A stretch of DNA of 64,000 bases from Pirellulaceae bacterium. Its GTDB lineage: Bacteria; Planctomycetota; Planctomycetia; Pirellulales; Pirellulaceae. Under the pieces are notes generated by a model, which was not told the origin of the DNA, did no database searches, and saw only the letters and a program-made list of their open reading frames with translations. Below, in pieces: positions 1 to 8,460 of the stretch. Each line of letters begins with the position of its first letter. Position 1 is the first letter of the stretch. The stretch spans positions 38,689 to 102,688 of the forward strand of contig JADHUC010000004.1 in the NCBI GenBank assembly GCA_016784735.1. The letters run 5' to 3'. Made by a program: the position numbers and the translations under genes.

Positions 1-1872
1 TTGTTTGATGCCCTCGGGATCGTCAGGCGTCTTGATGACTGCAAAGTTCTCCTCCGCCGAATAGTCTCGATGAGCGTACCACAGCCATCCGCGTTCTTTT
101 TCGGGAACGGACTCCATCCACGTTAGCACCTTGCGCAGCGGTTCAAGATAACGAGGATCGCCCGTCAGGTCGTACATGAAAACGAGACCACGGGCTGCTG
201 ACCACACGGCCTGCATAGACACGGCCGGGGGCTCGAAGTTGCGCATCCAGATGAAGTTGTTGTTCTCGTCGTATTGGTCGGCCCAGCCGTACATCGGTGG
301 TCCGGACTGCGCGTCGATAAGCCACTGGCCGGCTTGCTCGAGTGGCCTGAGATACTTGTCTTCGCCCGTGGCACACCAAATGACGAATAGATCCCACATC
401 GCCTGCGGCGTCACGATGTCGTTCAGCGCCGGATGCCCGTAGGGTCCTTTGTGATCGAGCGGGTATCCCTCCCAGCCCCACGCGCCGCTGGGAAACTGGA
501 TCGAGGCGTGCCAATCGCCCGCTTTGCGGATGGCCTGCTCGTAACGCTCATCGCCCAGCAGGCACGACATCAAGCTGAGGAAACGGATCTGGTTGGATTG
601 CATTGCCTGAGCGATGTACACGCGGCGATTCTTCGGCAACATCCGGCCTCGGCTGTACGTGTACGCGTAGGCCCAAGCCCCCTCGGGAAATTGGGTCTCG
701 CAGAACATGTTCGCGGCTTCGATGGCCCCGTCCAGGTACCGCTCGTCGCCCCAAATGCGCCAAGCGCGGATCAACGTTTCGCCCAGCTTGGCACTGGCCG
801 GAAACCACATGTCCACTCCGCGCCCGATATCGCCCCATCCGGAAGAATCGAGCGCCGGCCACGAATACGACGGCAGCAACCCGCCTTCGAACTGCAATTG
901 GAGCAGGAAATCGAGCATGGACCTCACCGCGTCTTCGGTTTCCAGCAACCGAGTTTCGTCGATTTCGCCGACAGTACGTTTCGGAGGTAGTGGTTCCCTG
1001 AGGCGGTGCGTCACCGTCGCGCTCTGGATGCGGAAATCGTCGAACGCGCATTCCGAGGTACGGATCTTGTCGCCGGGCAGCCCGCTCAGACCGCCCAGCA
1101 GAATGAAGTTGCCGGGGTTGGGCTCCGGTGCGTCTTCGGCCCGATCGAGTTCCGCCGTCGTGCCGACTCCATCCACAAGCAACCAAAGTCGCCCCGGTGG
1201 TCGCAAGTCCCACGAACACAAAAAATGGTGCCATGTTTTGGCATCAAGGTCCTCGACGCCTATCGACAGACTCTTCCCGGTATCCGGCCTTGCCAAGCGG
1301 CTGCCCAGGTTGTATCGCTGAACGCCGCCTTCGAACAACTTGAACACCAGATGATTAGTCGGCGTCTTGTAGAGCGACAGGATGTTGGGCTGCATGCCGT
1401 AGCGGACATCGTACTCGGCCCGCTCCGGATACAGCACCATCAGCCAGTGCCCGATGCCGTCTGCCCAGACCGACTTTTCGGAATCGGAACGTACCCAGAA
1501 CTCGACCGTGCCCGACAGGCGAGGGCAATTGTCGAGACCGGAATACAGCAGGAACCCGTTTTCCCCATGCACCGCTACTCCGCCACCGAACTTGCCGTCC
1601 ACTGTCGGGTCGCTGTTGTGCCCCATTTCGTCGCCATGAACGCGAGCGAAATTGGCGTTGCTGTCGTCCCGAGCGTCGAAGCGGGCCAACAAGGTCGTAT
1701 TGCGGTCCCGGCTCAAGGGTTGGTCGGGCACGATGGCGAGCCGGCAGTTTTGGCCTGACAACTCCGCAGCAGTACTGACTGTCGCAGTCAAGCAGCAAGC
1801 CGCCGTACACGACGCAATCCAAAGGAAGACTCGCTGCCAAATCCCGTAGTCTGATGCAATTTGCGGTTTCAC
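1..1872 (-). CDS. Secreted LamG plus pectate-lyase-10-like protein (3' end outside window)
   Basis: A frame open for 624 codons runs off the left edge of the window. The proposed start is GTG at 1872 (GTG-AAA-CCG), preceded by a GGGGAC stretch; no in-frame ATG gives a better N-terminus. A hydrophobic segment at about residues 14-37 looks like a signal peptide. Residues ~60-265 resemble a LamG/concanavalin-like fold (GTVEFWVRS, then WHHFLCSWD). Residues ~290-624 are Trp/Tyr-rich helical repeats. They contain GWADQYD (529-535) and FEPPAVS (546-552), which recall the pectate lyase family 10 (PelA) toroid. That assignment is by resemblance; another alpha/alpha-toroid polysaccharide lyase or hydrolase is possible. 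It lies 100 bp downstream of the CehA/McbA-like gene on the same strand, so co-transcription is likely. Confidence 0.6.
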   Translation of the reverse strand, partial: MKPQIASDYGIWQRVFLWIASCTAACCLTATVSTAAELSGQNCRLAIVPDQPLSRDRNTTLLARFDARDDSNANFARVHGDEMGHNSDPTVDGKFGGGVAVHGENGFLLYSGLDNCPRLSGTVEFWVRSDSEKSVWADGIGHWLMVLYPERAEYDVRYGMQPNILSLYKTPTNHLVFKLFEGGVQRYNLGSRLARPDTGKSLSIGVEDLDAKTWHHFLCSWDLRPPGRLWLLVDGVGTTAELDRAEDAPEPNPGNFILLGGLSGLPGDKIRTSECAFDDFRIQSATVTHRLREPLPPKRTVGEIDETRLLETEDAVRSMLDFLLQLQFEGGLLPSYSWPALDSSGWGDIGRGVDMWFPASAKLGETLIRAWRIWGDERYLDGAIEAANMFCETQFPEGAWAYAYTYSRGRMLPKNRRVYIAQAMQSNQIRFLSLMSCLLGDERYEQAIRKAGDWHASIQFPSGAWGWEGYPLDHKGPYGHPALNDIVTPQAMWDLFVIWCATGEDKYLRPLEQAGQWLIDAQSGPPMYGWADQYDENNNFIWMRNFEPPAVSMQAVWSAARGLVFMYDLTGDPRYLEPLRKVLTWMESVPEKERGWLWYAHRDYSAEENFAVIKTPDDPEGIKQ

Positions 1873-1972
1873 GTTCGTCCCCTGCCGTTTACATGTTGAT
1901 TCAATGTCATTTGTGGTGTCCACCGTTTCGCCACCATTCGAGCCCAATCGAATGCGCAGGCCACATCGCCTC

Positions 1973-3592
1973 CTACTGCGGTTCGAGCCGGTCCCGCAGA
2001 CTCTCTCGCGCCTTCTCGATCGCTGCGGTCGTTGGGCCAATGTATTGGTCATCTGCTTGCTCGCGCGTGAAACGCTCGAAGTGGTCCAGCATCAATAGCC
2101 CTTCGCGAATGGATCCCGGAACTGCTACGTCTTGCCCGTCGACAGACAGATAGATCGGGCTCGTGTGGGCAAAACGCAATCGAGAGGGTCGCTGGCGGAA
2201 GCGATGCTCGTCTGCCCCCGATCGGTACACGGACAGCTCTTGGCCGGTGAGCAGATCATCTCGCGCCGTACATCGAGCTGCCAGCCAGGAGCCCTTCCGA
2301 ACGTCGATTTCGGCGGTGCCAGAGAACTGATGTTTCTCCGCGACCTCGAACGTGTGTACCACTTGGCCGTTCACTACGACCTCGGCCGAGGTCAGCGGTT
2401 GGTCGGACAGAATTGTCAATTCCACCGACACGCGATCGCCGTCCGCCGAGAAGTCGATCGTATCGCCGGGCTTCTGACCGGCGCCCGTTTTCAGGAAAAT
2501 CATTGGTCCGTTGGTCACGAAGTTCTTGCCGGCTGCCCAGGCCTTGTTGAACTCCTGCAGCGAGGCGTCGGCCGCCACGCGGATATAAGCTCGGTTGTAG
2601 CCCACGGGGTTTGGCTTGACACCGATGGCGGTTCCCGCTCCGGTCGCGAGCTTCAATCCGCAGTTCAAGAGCCGGTAGTACGTGTCGGTGTTCATCCGCA
2701 TCATACCTTGGTCGGTGTCATCGTAGACCGGAAAGTCGGGCACCTGGAGCAGATTCGAGTAGTGACTGCGTGGCTGGAAACGGTGCATGTGAAAATTATT
2801 GTTGCAGATATTAACCACGTGCACGTAGCCCAGCAGGGCATCCAACAAGACCTCTCGCGACCAGCCGGCTTGGTAGCTGACCAACCCGCCCACTTCGCAA
2901 GCATGGCGAACGTAGTCGAGGTTGGGCCGCGCGCGATCGGTCTCGATCGGCATTGGCGCGGGCAAGTTCTGGATGTAGGCGGCCCCCCAGCCGTACTCCA
3001 GTTCCGCGTCAAAGACGCTCGATGGCACACTTTGTCCGGCGAACTCCAAAGTGCTTACCCGCTGGCTTCCAGCCGGAATCGGCCGCCGTGCGTCGGGGCC
3101 GTTCCACCAAGTAAGCGAAGTGCCGAAGTCGAGGCCTTCGGCCACGAGCATCGGCCCCAATTCTGCCGGAGCGACGTGAACATGATTCTCGCCACACATA
3201 TATCCCCGCGAGCGCATATCGATCCATCGTCGTAGCGTCACGATCTTCGTAGTCTCGGGTGCGGTAGCTTTGATTTCTTGCTTGAAGCGGACGTATTCCA
3301 GTCCCCGCTCCACCCGCAGAAGGACGTCACCCTCCGGTACTTCGACAATCGCACTGTCCACGCATGCGAACCACTTATCCGGTGGAATCGGTACCGTGAC
3401 AGCCCCTTCCGGCATGATACAGTCGCCGCCAGCAGGGCGAACCAGTACTCGGCAGGGAAGTGGGCGGCTCTGTTCGTCGACCACCTTGATTCGTAGCTCG
3501 GCAGCGGGCGCAACCGACGCCAAGGCGAGCAGAACGGAAGGAGCAGTGACGGACCACCACGCTGAGAGCGGACGAACCGAATCTACTTGCAT
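1973..3592 (-). CDS. CehA/McbA family metallohydrolase-like secreted protein
   Basis: 539 aa. The ATG at 3592 follows a GAGG ribosome site. Residues 1-30 form a signal peptide ending APA-AE. Residues ~32-122 look like a beta-sandwich (ELRIKVVDEQSRPLPCRVLV), followed by a PHP-like region with GENHVHV at 134-140, a plausible metal-binding motif at the point where CehA/McbA proteins carry a His-rich one. Later parts read like the family's typical C-terminal beta domain (VTNGPMIFLKTGAGQKPGD). The family includes carbaryl hydrolase CehA, but planctomycete members are numerous and uncharacterised, so the substrate is unknown. The gene is probably co-transcribed with the downstream PL10-like gene. 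It is divergent from the small secreted protein at 4260. Confidence 0.75.
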   Translation of the reverse strand: MQVDSVRPLSAWWSVTAPSVLLALASVAPAAELRIKVVDEQSRPLPCRVLVRPAGGDCIMPEGAVTVPIPPDKWFACVDSAIVEVPEGDVLLRVERGLEYVRFKQEIKATAPETTKIVTLRRWIDMRSRGYMCGENHVHVAPAELGPMLVAEGLDFGTSLTWWNGPDARRPIPAGSQRVSTLEFAGQSVPSSVFDAELEYGWGAAYIQNLPAPMPIETDRARPNLDYVRHACEVGGLVSYQAGWSREVLLDALLGYVHVVNICNNNFHMHRFQPRSHYSNLLQVPDFPVYDDTDQGMMRMNTDTYYRLLNCGLKLATGAGTAIGVKPNPVGYNRAYIRVAADASLQEFNKAWAAGKNFVTNGPMIFLKTGAGQKPGDTIDFSADGDRVSVELTILSDQPLTSAEVVVNGQVVHTFEVAEKHQFSGTAEIDVRKGSWLAARCTARDDLLTGQELSVYRSGADEHRFRQRPSRLRFAHTSPIYLSVDGQDVAVPGSIREGLLMLDHFERFTREQADDQYIGPTTAAIEKARESLRDRLEPQ

Positions 3593-4259
3593 CGTGAAAT
3601 CCTCTCGGCTTGGACTGGAGAGACTACAGCGGTCTTCGACCGGGAGAGGTAACCGCGCGTACCCTACCCGATCACGATTGCGAAAACAACCGTCAAGGAA
3701 ACGCGACGTAGATTTCCGGCCGTGCGAGTGTCCCTACTTGCCTCCCGTGATCAAGTGCGGAAGATCCTACTGCACATTCAAGCGACCCCGATGGACAGCC
3801 ATTTAGTCCCGCCGGAATTACAGGTGAAGTTGGCCGCGGCGCAAGGGCGGATTTCGAACTGTCGCCCAGCAAATCTAGTAGCAAAGACCCGGTCATCGAG
3901 TCGACGAACGCCGCGACCAACCCGCAGCACGGGGCCGACGAATGCGATAAGGCCCAGCCGTTGACGTTGGGGTCCCTGTAGGATGGCTTTTCGCGAGCCG
4001 TACGGCGGTGCCCATTCGTCGTCTCCTTAAATTCGTTGGACACGTCCTCTTCTTCCGCCGCCGTTCACTGCCAATCGGAATGATCCGTACTATCGGCCTA
4101 ATCTTTCTGTTTCCCAGGCATTCCGAAAAATCCACCGTTGACATGGCTGATCCATCAAATCACGGTGAAAGTTGACGTGGCAAAAGAGCCACTTTTTCGT
4201 GTCTATGACTATCGTGTCGTCGCACCATGTTTCCGTTTCACCTCAGTAAGGAGGGGCTA
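3593..4259. other. 667-bp divergent intergenic region
   Basis: No credible gene was seen; the short open frames here lack family resemblance and ribosome sites. It must contain promoters for the divergent genes at 3592 (minus) and 4260 (plus). A TTGACG hexamer occurs at 4172-4177, but no convincing -10 follows at normal spacing. A 27-bp repeat copy lies at 4014-4040. Confidence 0.5.
4014..4040 (+). repeat. Single arm of a dispersed 27-bp repeat
   Basis: The 27 bases beginning ATTCGTCGTCTCCTTAAATT match the right arm of the palindrome at 62095-62121 with one mismatch (CTCCTTAA against CTCCCTAA). Here no matching left arm is present, so this is a half copy or decayed copy. It lies in the divergent intergenic region, 58 kb from its relative. 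Confidence 0.7.
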
Positions 4260-4721
4260 ATGTTCCGTTCACTCAGTCTATTGAGCCTCGTGGCGGTCCT
4301 CAGTTTCGCATCGATTACGGCAGCCGAAGACAAAGCGGCCACCGAACAGTTGCCCGCGGCGCTTCAAGCCATCGGCGCGGCAACGGGCGACGTCGTTACT
4401 GAGAGAGAAGCACACGACGTGCGCGGTCATTACATGTACCAAACGAAGGCGTTCAGCGTTTGGGGCGACGCCTACGGCACTATCAATCTGATGGAAGGTG
4501 TTCTCGCGAACTTCAAGTTCGTCCAGATCGTTCCACCGCAACAACCGAATGACGATCCGTCGATGCTGGTCGTCGAAGGTGCTTTCGGCGGCCTGGAAGG
4601 GACGATTGGCGTGAACTACTCCGGCGGGCTGAGCTTTGACTTCCAAGGCAAGGCATTGCAGGAGTCGCTGAACTTCAGCGGCATGTTCACGCAGGACTTC
4701 TTCCAGTCGTACGGTCGATAG
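4260..4721 (+). CDS. Small secreted protein A with LP-AL...VRG pro-region (putative C39 substrate)
   Basis: 153 aa. An ATG 33 bp upstream is in frame, but ATG 4260 is chosen because AAGGAGGGG precedes it and a clean signal peptide follows (residues 1-22, cleavage near TAA-ED). After it comes a charged pro-region with LPAAL at 31-35 and AHDVRG at 51-56. This pattern is shared with the proteins at 5040, 5547 and 6048. The remaining ~97 residues are glycine-rich and probably beta-rich, with FGGLEG and QGKALQE elements also found in protein D. No known family was recognised. A C39 peptidase encoded at 9802 makes the VRG site a candidate cleavage point; that is inference. A hairpin terminator follows at 4750. 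Confidence 0.75.
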   Translation: MFRSLSLLSLVAVLSFASITAAEDKAATEQLPAALQAIGAATGDVVTEREAHDVRGHYMYQTKAFSVWGDAYGTINLMEGVLANFKFVQIVPPQQPNDDPSMLVVEGAFGGLEGTIGVNYSGGLSFDFQGKALQESLNFSGMFTQDFFQSYGR

Positions 4722-4749
4722 TCCGGTTGTGCGGATAAACTGAAATCGT

Positions 4750-4779
4750 AAGGCCCAACGTTCCGCGACGTTGGGCCTT
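4750..4779 (+). terminator. Rho-independent terminator after protein A
   Basis: A perfect 12-bp stem (AAGGCCCAACGT with its complement at 4768-4779) encloses a 6-nt loop TCCGCG and is followed by CTTTGTTG. It lies 28 bp past the stop at 4721 and separates gene A from B-D. Confidence 0.75.
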
Positions 4780-5039
4780 CTTTGTTGACCGTTTGCCGCT
4801 GGATGTTGCGAAAAGCCGACGTGGCGTCCCCAAGGCAGGGCGTCCGGCCATCGGTGTTTGCCGACGGAGGTTGCGCTGTTACGTGCGTGGCAAACCACTA
4901 ACTCCTTGGCTGATTGGAGTTAAGCCGCCGCAAGAATCGGCTCGGCCGTCGACCGTGGAACTCTTGGCACGGGGTGTGCGGTGGCCTTGACTCGGAAACG
5001 TGTCGACCGGAAACGCACCGACCGCTCGAAGAGGCCAAC
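4780..5039. other. Intergenic region upstream of protein B
   Basis: About 260 bp between the terminator and gene B. An open frame extends upstream of gene B to 4914, but its product is basic and lacks signal-peptide character, so it is not taken as coding. This region probably holds a promoter for B-C; no confident -35/-10 pair was seen. Confidence 0.4.
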
Positions 5040-5519
5040 ATGCGCAGATCAAAGCAGTGGGCAACGATTCTTGGCTTCGGCGTTCTTGTCGCCCTGGGCC
5101 ACACTACGGTACAAGCCGAAGAACCTGCGGCCACAAACGAATTGCCCCTCGCGCTCAGAACGCTGAACGTCTCAGACTCGAACCAGCTCACCTGCCGGCA
5201 GGCCCACAACGTGCGCGGCACCGGTTCGTTGTTCGCGACCGATGGAGTGATCGTTCAATTCCGCGGTAACAGCCAACTACCCGAAGGTCAATTTGAATGG
5301 GCCGGCATTGCCGGTGGGGACAGCCTCACGATGGCGTTTGATTCCAACGGTCTTAGTTTTCGCGCGGAAGGGATGGCAGTGATCAGCAATGATGCGCCCT
5401 ACCAGGGTGTAATCGCAACCGAGACGGGAGTCTTCAACGGCGAACTGTTATTCCAAGGCGGCACTTCGACGTTGTCGATCATCGCCGTGCCAGGGATGTT
5501 CGCCGTCGATTTCCGGTAG
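5040..5519 (+). CDS. Small secreted protein B with LP-AL...VRG pro-region (putative C39 substrate)
   Basis: 159 aa from ATG 5040, preceded by GAAGAGG. A longer in-frame start at 4914 is rejected because only the 5040 start places the signal peptide at the N-terminus (residues 1-27, ending VQA-EE). The pro-region carries ELPLAL at 34-39 and QAHNVRG at 54-60, aligned with protein A at the same 24-residue spacing from LP to RG. The C-terminal ~100 residues (FDSNGLSFRAEG and neighbours) are glycine-rich and beta-like but clearly divergent from A and D. No known domain was recognised. Gene C follows 27 bp later on the same strand, so B and C are probably one transcript. Confidence 0.7.
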   Translation: MRRSKQWATILGFGVLVALGHTTVQAEEPAATNELPLALRTLNVSDSNQLTCRQAHNVRGTGSLFATDGVIVQFRGNSQLPEGQFEWAGIAGGDSLTMAFDSNGLSFRAEGMAVISNDAPYQGVIATETGVFNGELLFQGGTSTLSIIAVPGMFAVDFR

Positions 5520-5546
5520 ACCAAGTATTCGAGGACGAGTAGCCCG

Positions 5547-5876
5547 ATGAGAAAAACAGCCGCCGCAGTAGCATGTGCACTGACTCTTATCTGTATCGCA
5601 GCAAGCGATTCGCGGGCTGACCAGCCTGCGGCGGTCCAGGCCGCCGACTACAGTCAACTGCCGCCGGCTTTGGCGGCGCTGCGGCCTAATCCCGAGGACA
5701 TCCTCAGCCACGACGAGGCGTCGCAGGTGCGAGGTCAGTGGCTGTTGAACGTAAACCTGCCGTTGGTGGCCGCGGTGATCCAGGGGCACGGCAATTTCGA
5801 ATTGAATATGTTGACGTTAAGCGGCGGCGTCTTTGCAGGGAATCCCGTGGTCGTGAGAATCAGGATCGGGCGCTAA
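5547..5876 (+). CDS. Small secreted protein C with LP-AL...VRG pro-region (putative C39 substrate)
   Basis: 109 aa, the shortest of the four. ATG 5547 is preceded by GAGGACGAGTAG. Residues 1-24 form a signal peptide ending SRA-DQ. LPPAL is at 39-43 and EASQVRG at 57-63. If processed after RG, the product would be about 46 residues, hydrophobic and ending VVRIRIGR. No family was recognised. The stop codon TAA (5874-5876) is the first triplet of a dispersed repeat beginning TAAGGCGAGCGGCG, so the present C-terminus may have been set by repeat insertion. The size and pro-region resemble a peptide precursor more than an enzyme. Confidence 0.65.
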   Translation: MRKTAAAVACALTLICIAASDSRADQPAAVQAADYSQLPPALAALRPNPEDILSHDEASQVRGQWLLNVNLPLVAAVIQGHGNFELNMLTLSGGVFAGNPVVVRIRIGR

Positions 5877-6003
5877 GGCGAGCGGCGCTTGAAATCTTAC
5901 GTCTTGGAAAGTAGCAGGCACACTCCGTGTGCCGTAGCCGGAAGCGGACGGCACACGGAGTGTGCCTGCTACCTTGGTATATCTTCATCTGCCGCTCGCC
6001 TAA
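5874..6003. repeat. Composite nested palindrome, copy 1
   Basis: The outer arms are TAAGGCGAGCGGC (from 5874) and the reverse complement of TTAGGCGAGCGGCAGATG (5986-6003). The inner core is a perfect 25-bp inverted repeat, GTAGCAGGCACACTCCGTGT... at 5911-5935 and 5948-5972, with a 12-nt loop. The same outer arms surround an unrelated core at 27954-28070. It lies between protein genes C and D and overlaps the stop codon of C. Confidence 0.85.
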
Positions 6004-6047
6004 GGCGCGCTAGGAACGGTAATCCTCAACTTACGGAGGCCAGTCAC

Positions 6048-6536
6048 ATGAGTCGTATTGTATTGCTGTTTGGCCTGCTTTGTCTGCCGCCATTGTTCGG
6101 CTCGGCATCCACTGCACGGAGTCAGGAAAAGGCGTCCACAGACGAACTACCGACGGCGCTGGCAACGCTGAGCATCGGCTCGGGCGAAATCGTCTCGGTC
6201 GAAGAAGCTCGCACCATCCGCGGCGCAGGTGGTATAATTCCGTCCGGCCAGCCACTTGCCCCGCGCCCCGTGCAAATCAAGCAGGTCTGCATCGACGGAG
6301 TTGCCGCCGGCACGGTCACCATCATGGAGGGCATGTTTGCCCAATTCCACTACAGTGACGGGTGCGGAATTGTGGTGGAAGGGACTTTCGGCGGTCTAGA
6401 AGGATGGGTCGGTAGCGTCGACGGCGGCCTTGGTTTTGCCCTGCAAGGCAAGGCGTACCAAGAGACCTTCGAGTTCGCAGGCCATATGACGCAGAGCTTC
6501 GTTCAAAGTCACTTCCCGGGCTCGCACGGATACTAA
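6048..6536 (+). CDS. Small secreted protein D with LP-AL...IRG pro-region (putative C39 substrate)
   Basis: 162 aa from ATG 6048, which follows ACGGAGG at good spacing; an in-frame start at 5889 inside the repeat is rejected. Residues 1-25 form a signal peptide. The pro-region has ELPTAL at 33-38 and EEARTIRG at 52-59. The remainder is a close paralogue of protein A: both have MEG followed by an aromatic-rich strand, VVEG, FGGLEG, a GGL-x-F strand, QGKA-x-QE and TQ-x-F-x-QS near the end. This suggests a repeated beta-structure. It ends 9 bp from the end of the convergent BBP7-like gene. No known family was recognised. Confidence 0.75.
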   Translation: MSRIVLLFGLLCLPPLFGSASTARSQEKASTDELPTALATLSIGSGEIVSVEEARTIRGAGGIIPSGQPLAPRPVQIKQVCIDGVAAGTVTIMEGMFAQFHYSDGCGIVVEGTFGGLEGWVGSVDGGLGFALQGKAYQETFEFAGHMTQSFVQSHFPGSHGY

Positions 6537-6545
6537 GGTAGATCG

Positions 6546-8048
6546 CTACCACACGTACTCGAGGCCCAGCAAGCCTCCGTCCAGCAACAGGCTGTTGTAG
6601 TGGATGGCCGCCCGGCCTGTGCTCAGGTCGGTGGCTCCGATTTGGTCCGGCGCCAGAGCCACGCTTCCTAGCCCGACCAGCTTGTAGCTGCCGCGGACCT
6701 TCAGCCGTTTGGTGATTTCGTACGTCAGCAGAAACTCCATTTCCCCGGCGAATACCGCTTTCTTCCCGCGTGCGGTAACGCTTGGCAGGACAAGGTTCGA
6801 TCGCGTGTGCTGGCGCACGTCATTGCCGTAGATACCGACCTTGAGTTCGATCGAGCCACGTAGCGGCCCGCCGCGGTCGTAGACCAGCAAATCGCCGCCC
6901 ATCTGCATTCCGTACAGGTTGTTCTCCGTTTCAATGTCCAAGACACCCAAGAACGGTGCATTCAATTCGGCGACAAGCAGGTCGTCGTTAAGGCGTATGT
7001 AGCGAAAACCCGCGAAACCGGTCCAACGATAGCCATCACTGCGGCTCACGCTAAGTTCGACGCTGTACACGCTGGTACTGTAGTCCACCGAGAACACCGC
7101 CGGATCGACGGCCAGATCGAAGCCCGGTCCGTTCAGTTGCAGGCTTCCGGTAACCGCCCGGTTGCCGTCCCACGAGGGGATGCTCAGGTACTCGATATTC
7201 CAGCCCACTCCATCGGCCGCGTGGTGAGCCAGATCGACATGGGCGCCCAGCTTGTAGTCGAAGTCCAGATCCAGCGCATTGACCACCGACGCGCCGGTCA
7301 CCTGATCCGTGATCAGTGGATAGTCATTTGCCTTTCTGCGCCGAAGTCCCACCAAATCCACGGCGACAACCCAGTATGGTTGAGCGCATGACATACAATC
7401 GCCCAGCATGGGGTCTTTCGTTTGAGGGTCCGTCGAATTGACGCCGGGCTTTGTTTCGGCAGCCGGATGGACCTGAAGCTGCCTGTTGCCTTGGTCCGGC
7501 GGAGTTGGTTGCGTCTCGCGCGGCGTCGTGACCGGAAACATCGACGCACCGAAGCTGCCTTGGGGCCGCTGCTGGCCTCTGTTCGGCAGAGTTGGTCGCG
7601 TCTCGCCTGACGTCGTAACCGGGAACATCGATGCACCGAAGGTGCCTTGGTGTCGCTGTTCCCTGGCGTACTGTGGCGGCGGTGTGGAATATTGGAAGTA
7701 GCTCGGCAGCCGAGTATTGGGATATCCAATCCCGTCTCGTCCCACCGGGCCAGAACGCATTGAGGCGTCGTCCCGGCGGATCGGGAGTTGATCGGCTGGG
7801 ATCGGGTATCGAGATCCCCTCGTTCCCGCGAGCGGAGGCGCGTCGGTTGCCGGATAGGTCGCGGGTGCGCTTCGAGCAGCGGGAGGGGGCGCGCGTGCGG
7901 GCTGAATTGTTGGGTATGTGGACGAGTACTCCCGACTTGGCCCCGTCAACGGAGGCCATCGCGTTGCTTGCCCGGACGCTTCGACCGCGCATAGCATGAA
8001 CGCCAGTGTCGTGAAGATTGCGGTTGGGCGAACCATCGGCAGGCGCAT
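6546..8048 (-). CDS. BBP7-like outer-membrane beta-barrel protein
   Basis: 500 aa from ATG 8048, chosen over an in-frame start at 8099 because it gives a compact signal peptide (residues ~1-28, ending ASG-QA). Residues ~30-215 are rich in Pro, Thr, Arg and Gln and contain a near-perfect tandem duplication of period 29 residues (FGASMFPVTT at ~137-146 and ~166-175). Residues ~225-500 show alternating strands typical of an outer-membrane barrel. They resemble the planctomycete BBP7 family: YWVVAVDLVGLRRRK near its start, and a C-terminal strand ending LGLEYVW with a terminal aromatic. The role is unknown. It is convergent with protein D and divergent from the second barrel at 8461, and so lies inside the proposed export locus. 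Confidence 0.7.
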   Translation of the reverse strand: MRLPMVRPTAIFTTLAFMLCAVEASGQATRWPPLTGPSREYSSTYPTIQPARAPPPAARSAPATYPATDAPPLAGTRGSRYPIPADQLPIRRDDASMRSGPVGRDGIGYPNTRLPSYFQYSTPPPQYAREQRHQGTFGASMFPVTTSGETRPTLPNRGQQRPQGSFGASMFPVTTPRETQPTPPDQGNRQLQVHPAAETKPGVNSTDPQTKDPMLGDCMSCAQPYWVVAVDLVGLRRRKANDYPLITDQVTGASVVNALDLDFDYKLGAHVDLAHHAADGVGWNIEYLSIPSWDGNRAVTGSLQLNGPGFDLAVDPAVFSVDYSTSVYSVELSVSRSDGYRWTGFAGFRYIRLNDDLLVAELNAPFLGVLDIETENNLYGMQMGGDLLVYDRGGPLRGSIELKVGIYGNDVRQHTRSNLVLPSVTARGKKAVFAGEMEFLLTYEITKRLKVRGSYKLVGLGSVALAPDQIGATDLSTGRAAIHYNSLLLDGGLLGLEYVW

Positions 8049-8460
8049 CTTTTCGCCCTGATTTTCTTGGGGTTTCCCGGCCCGCTGCGGCGTGGCCACA
8101 GGCCGCAGACGGCGGTGCCGGTCGTCTCAATGAACTGATCGGCAAGCTAGATCCCGAAAAACCACGTCGTTTGTTGTGGCTGGCATATTCTTCCTAAGCT
8201 TCCAACGAGCAACGTTGGTTGCGTTCATGTCAAACCAGGAAAGCTGCAAAAGAGAATCGCGTAAAGCGATCCTTGAGACGGATACCGACCGTCGTTCATT
8301 TGCGAGAAGTAGCGACCCGATGATTCATAATGGCTGAGCCGAATGGACGGGCCTGCGCCGTCAGAAACTGACTTCCGGACGTGATGCACCAACGCGTTTG
8401 GTGGGCTGAGGATAACGTGCACGAATTCGTAGATCGCCCGCAAGCTGGAGAACAAGGTCC
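8049..8460. other. 412-bp divergent promoter region between two barrel genes
   Basis: No gene is supported here. A small dyad, CCAACG-N5-CGTTGG, lies at 8202-8218 and could be an operator, though six-base arms are weak evidence. The region should carry promoters for the BBP7-like gene (leftward) and the barrel-peptidase pair (rightward). Confidence 0.45.

Noticed and set aside
1..1872. Several plus-strand frames (such as 433-990 and 1006-1758) as genes
   Set aside because: They are antisense to a continuous 624-codon frame with LamG and PL10-like motifs, and have no signal peptide or known motif.
4172..4200. Sigma-70 promoter for protein A (TTGACG)
   Set aside because: No acceptable -10 hexamer occurs at 16-18 bp spacing.
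5911..5972. CRISPR-like repeat unit
   Set aside because: It is a single inverted repeat, with no array of direct repeats and spacers and no cas genes.
5889..6047. Extended start for protein D inside the composite repeat
   Set aside because: It translates palindromic DNA; ACGGAGG and a signal peptide define the start at 6048.
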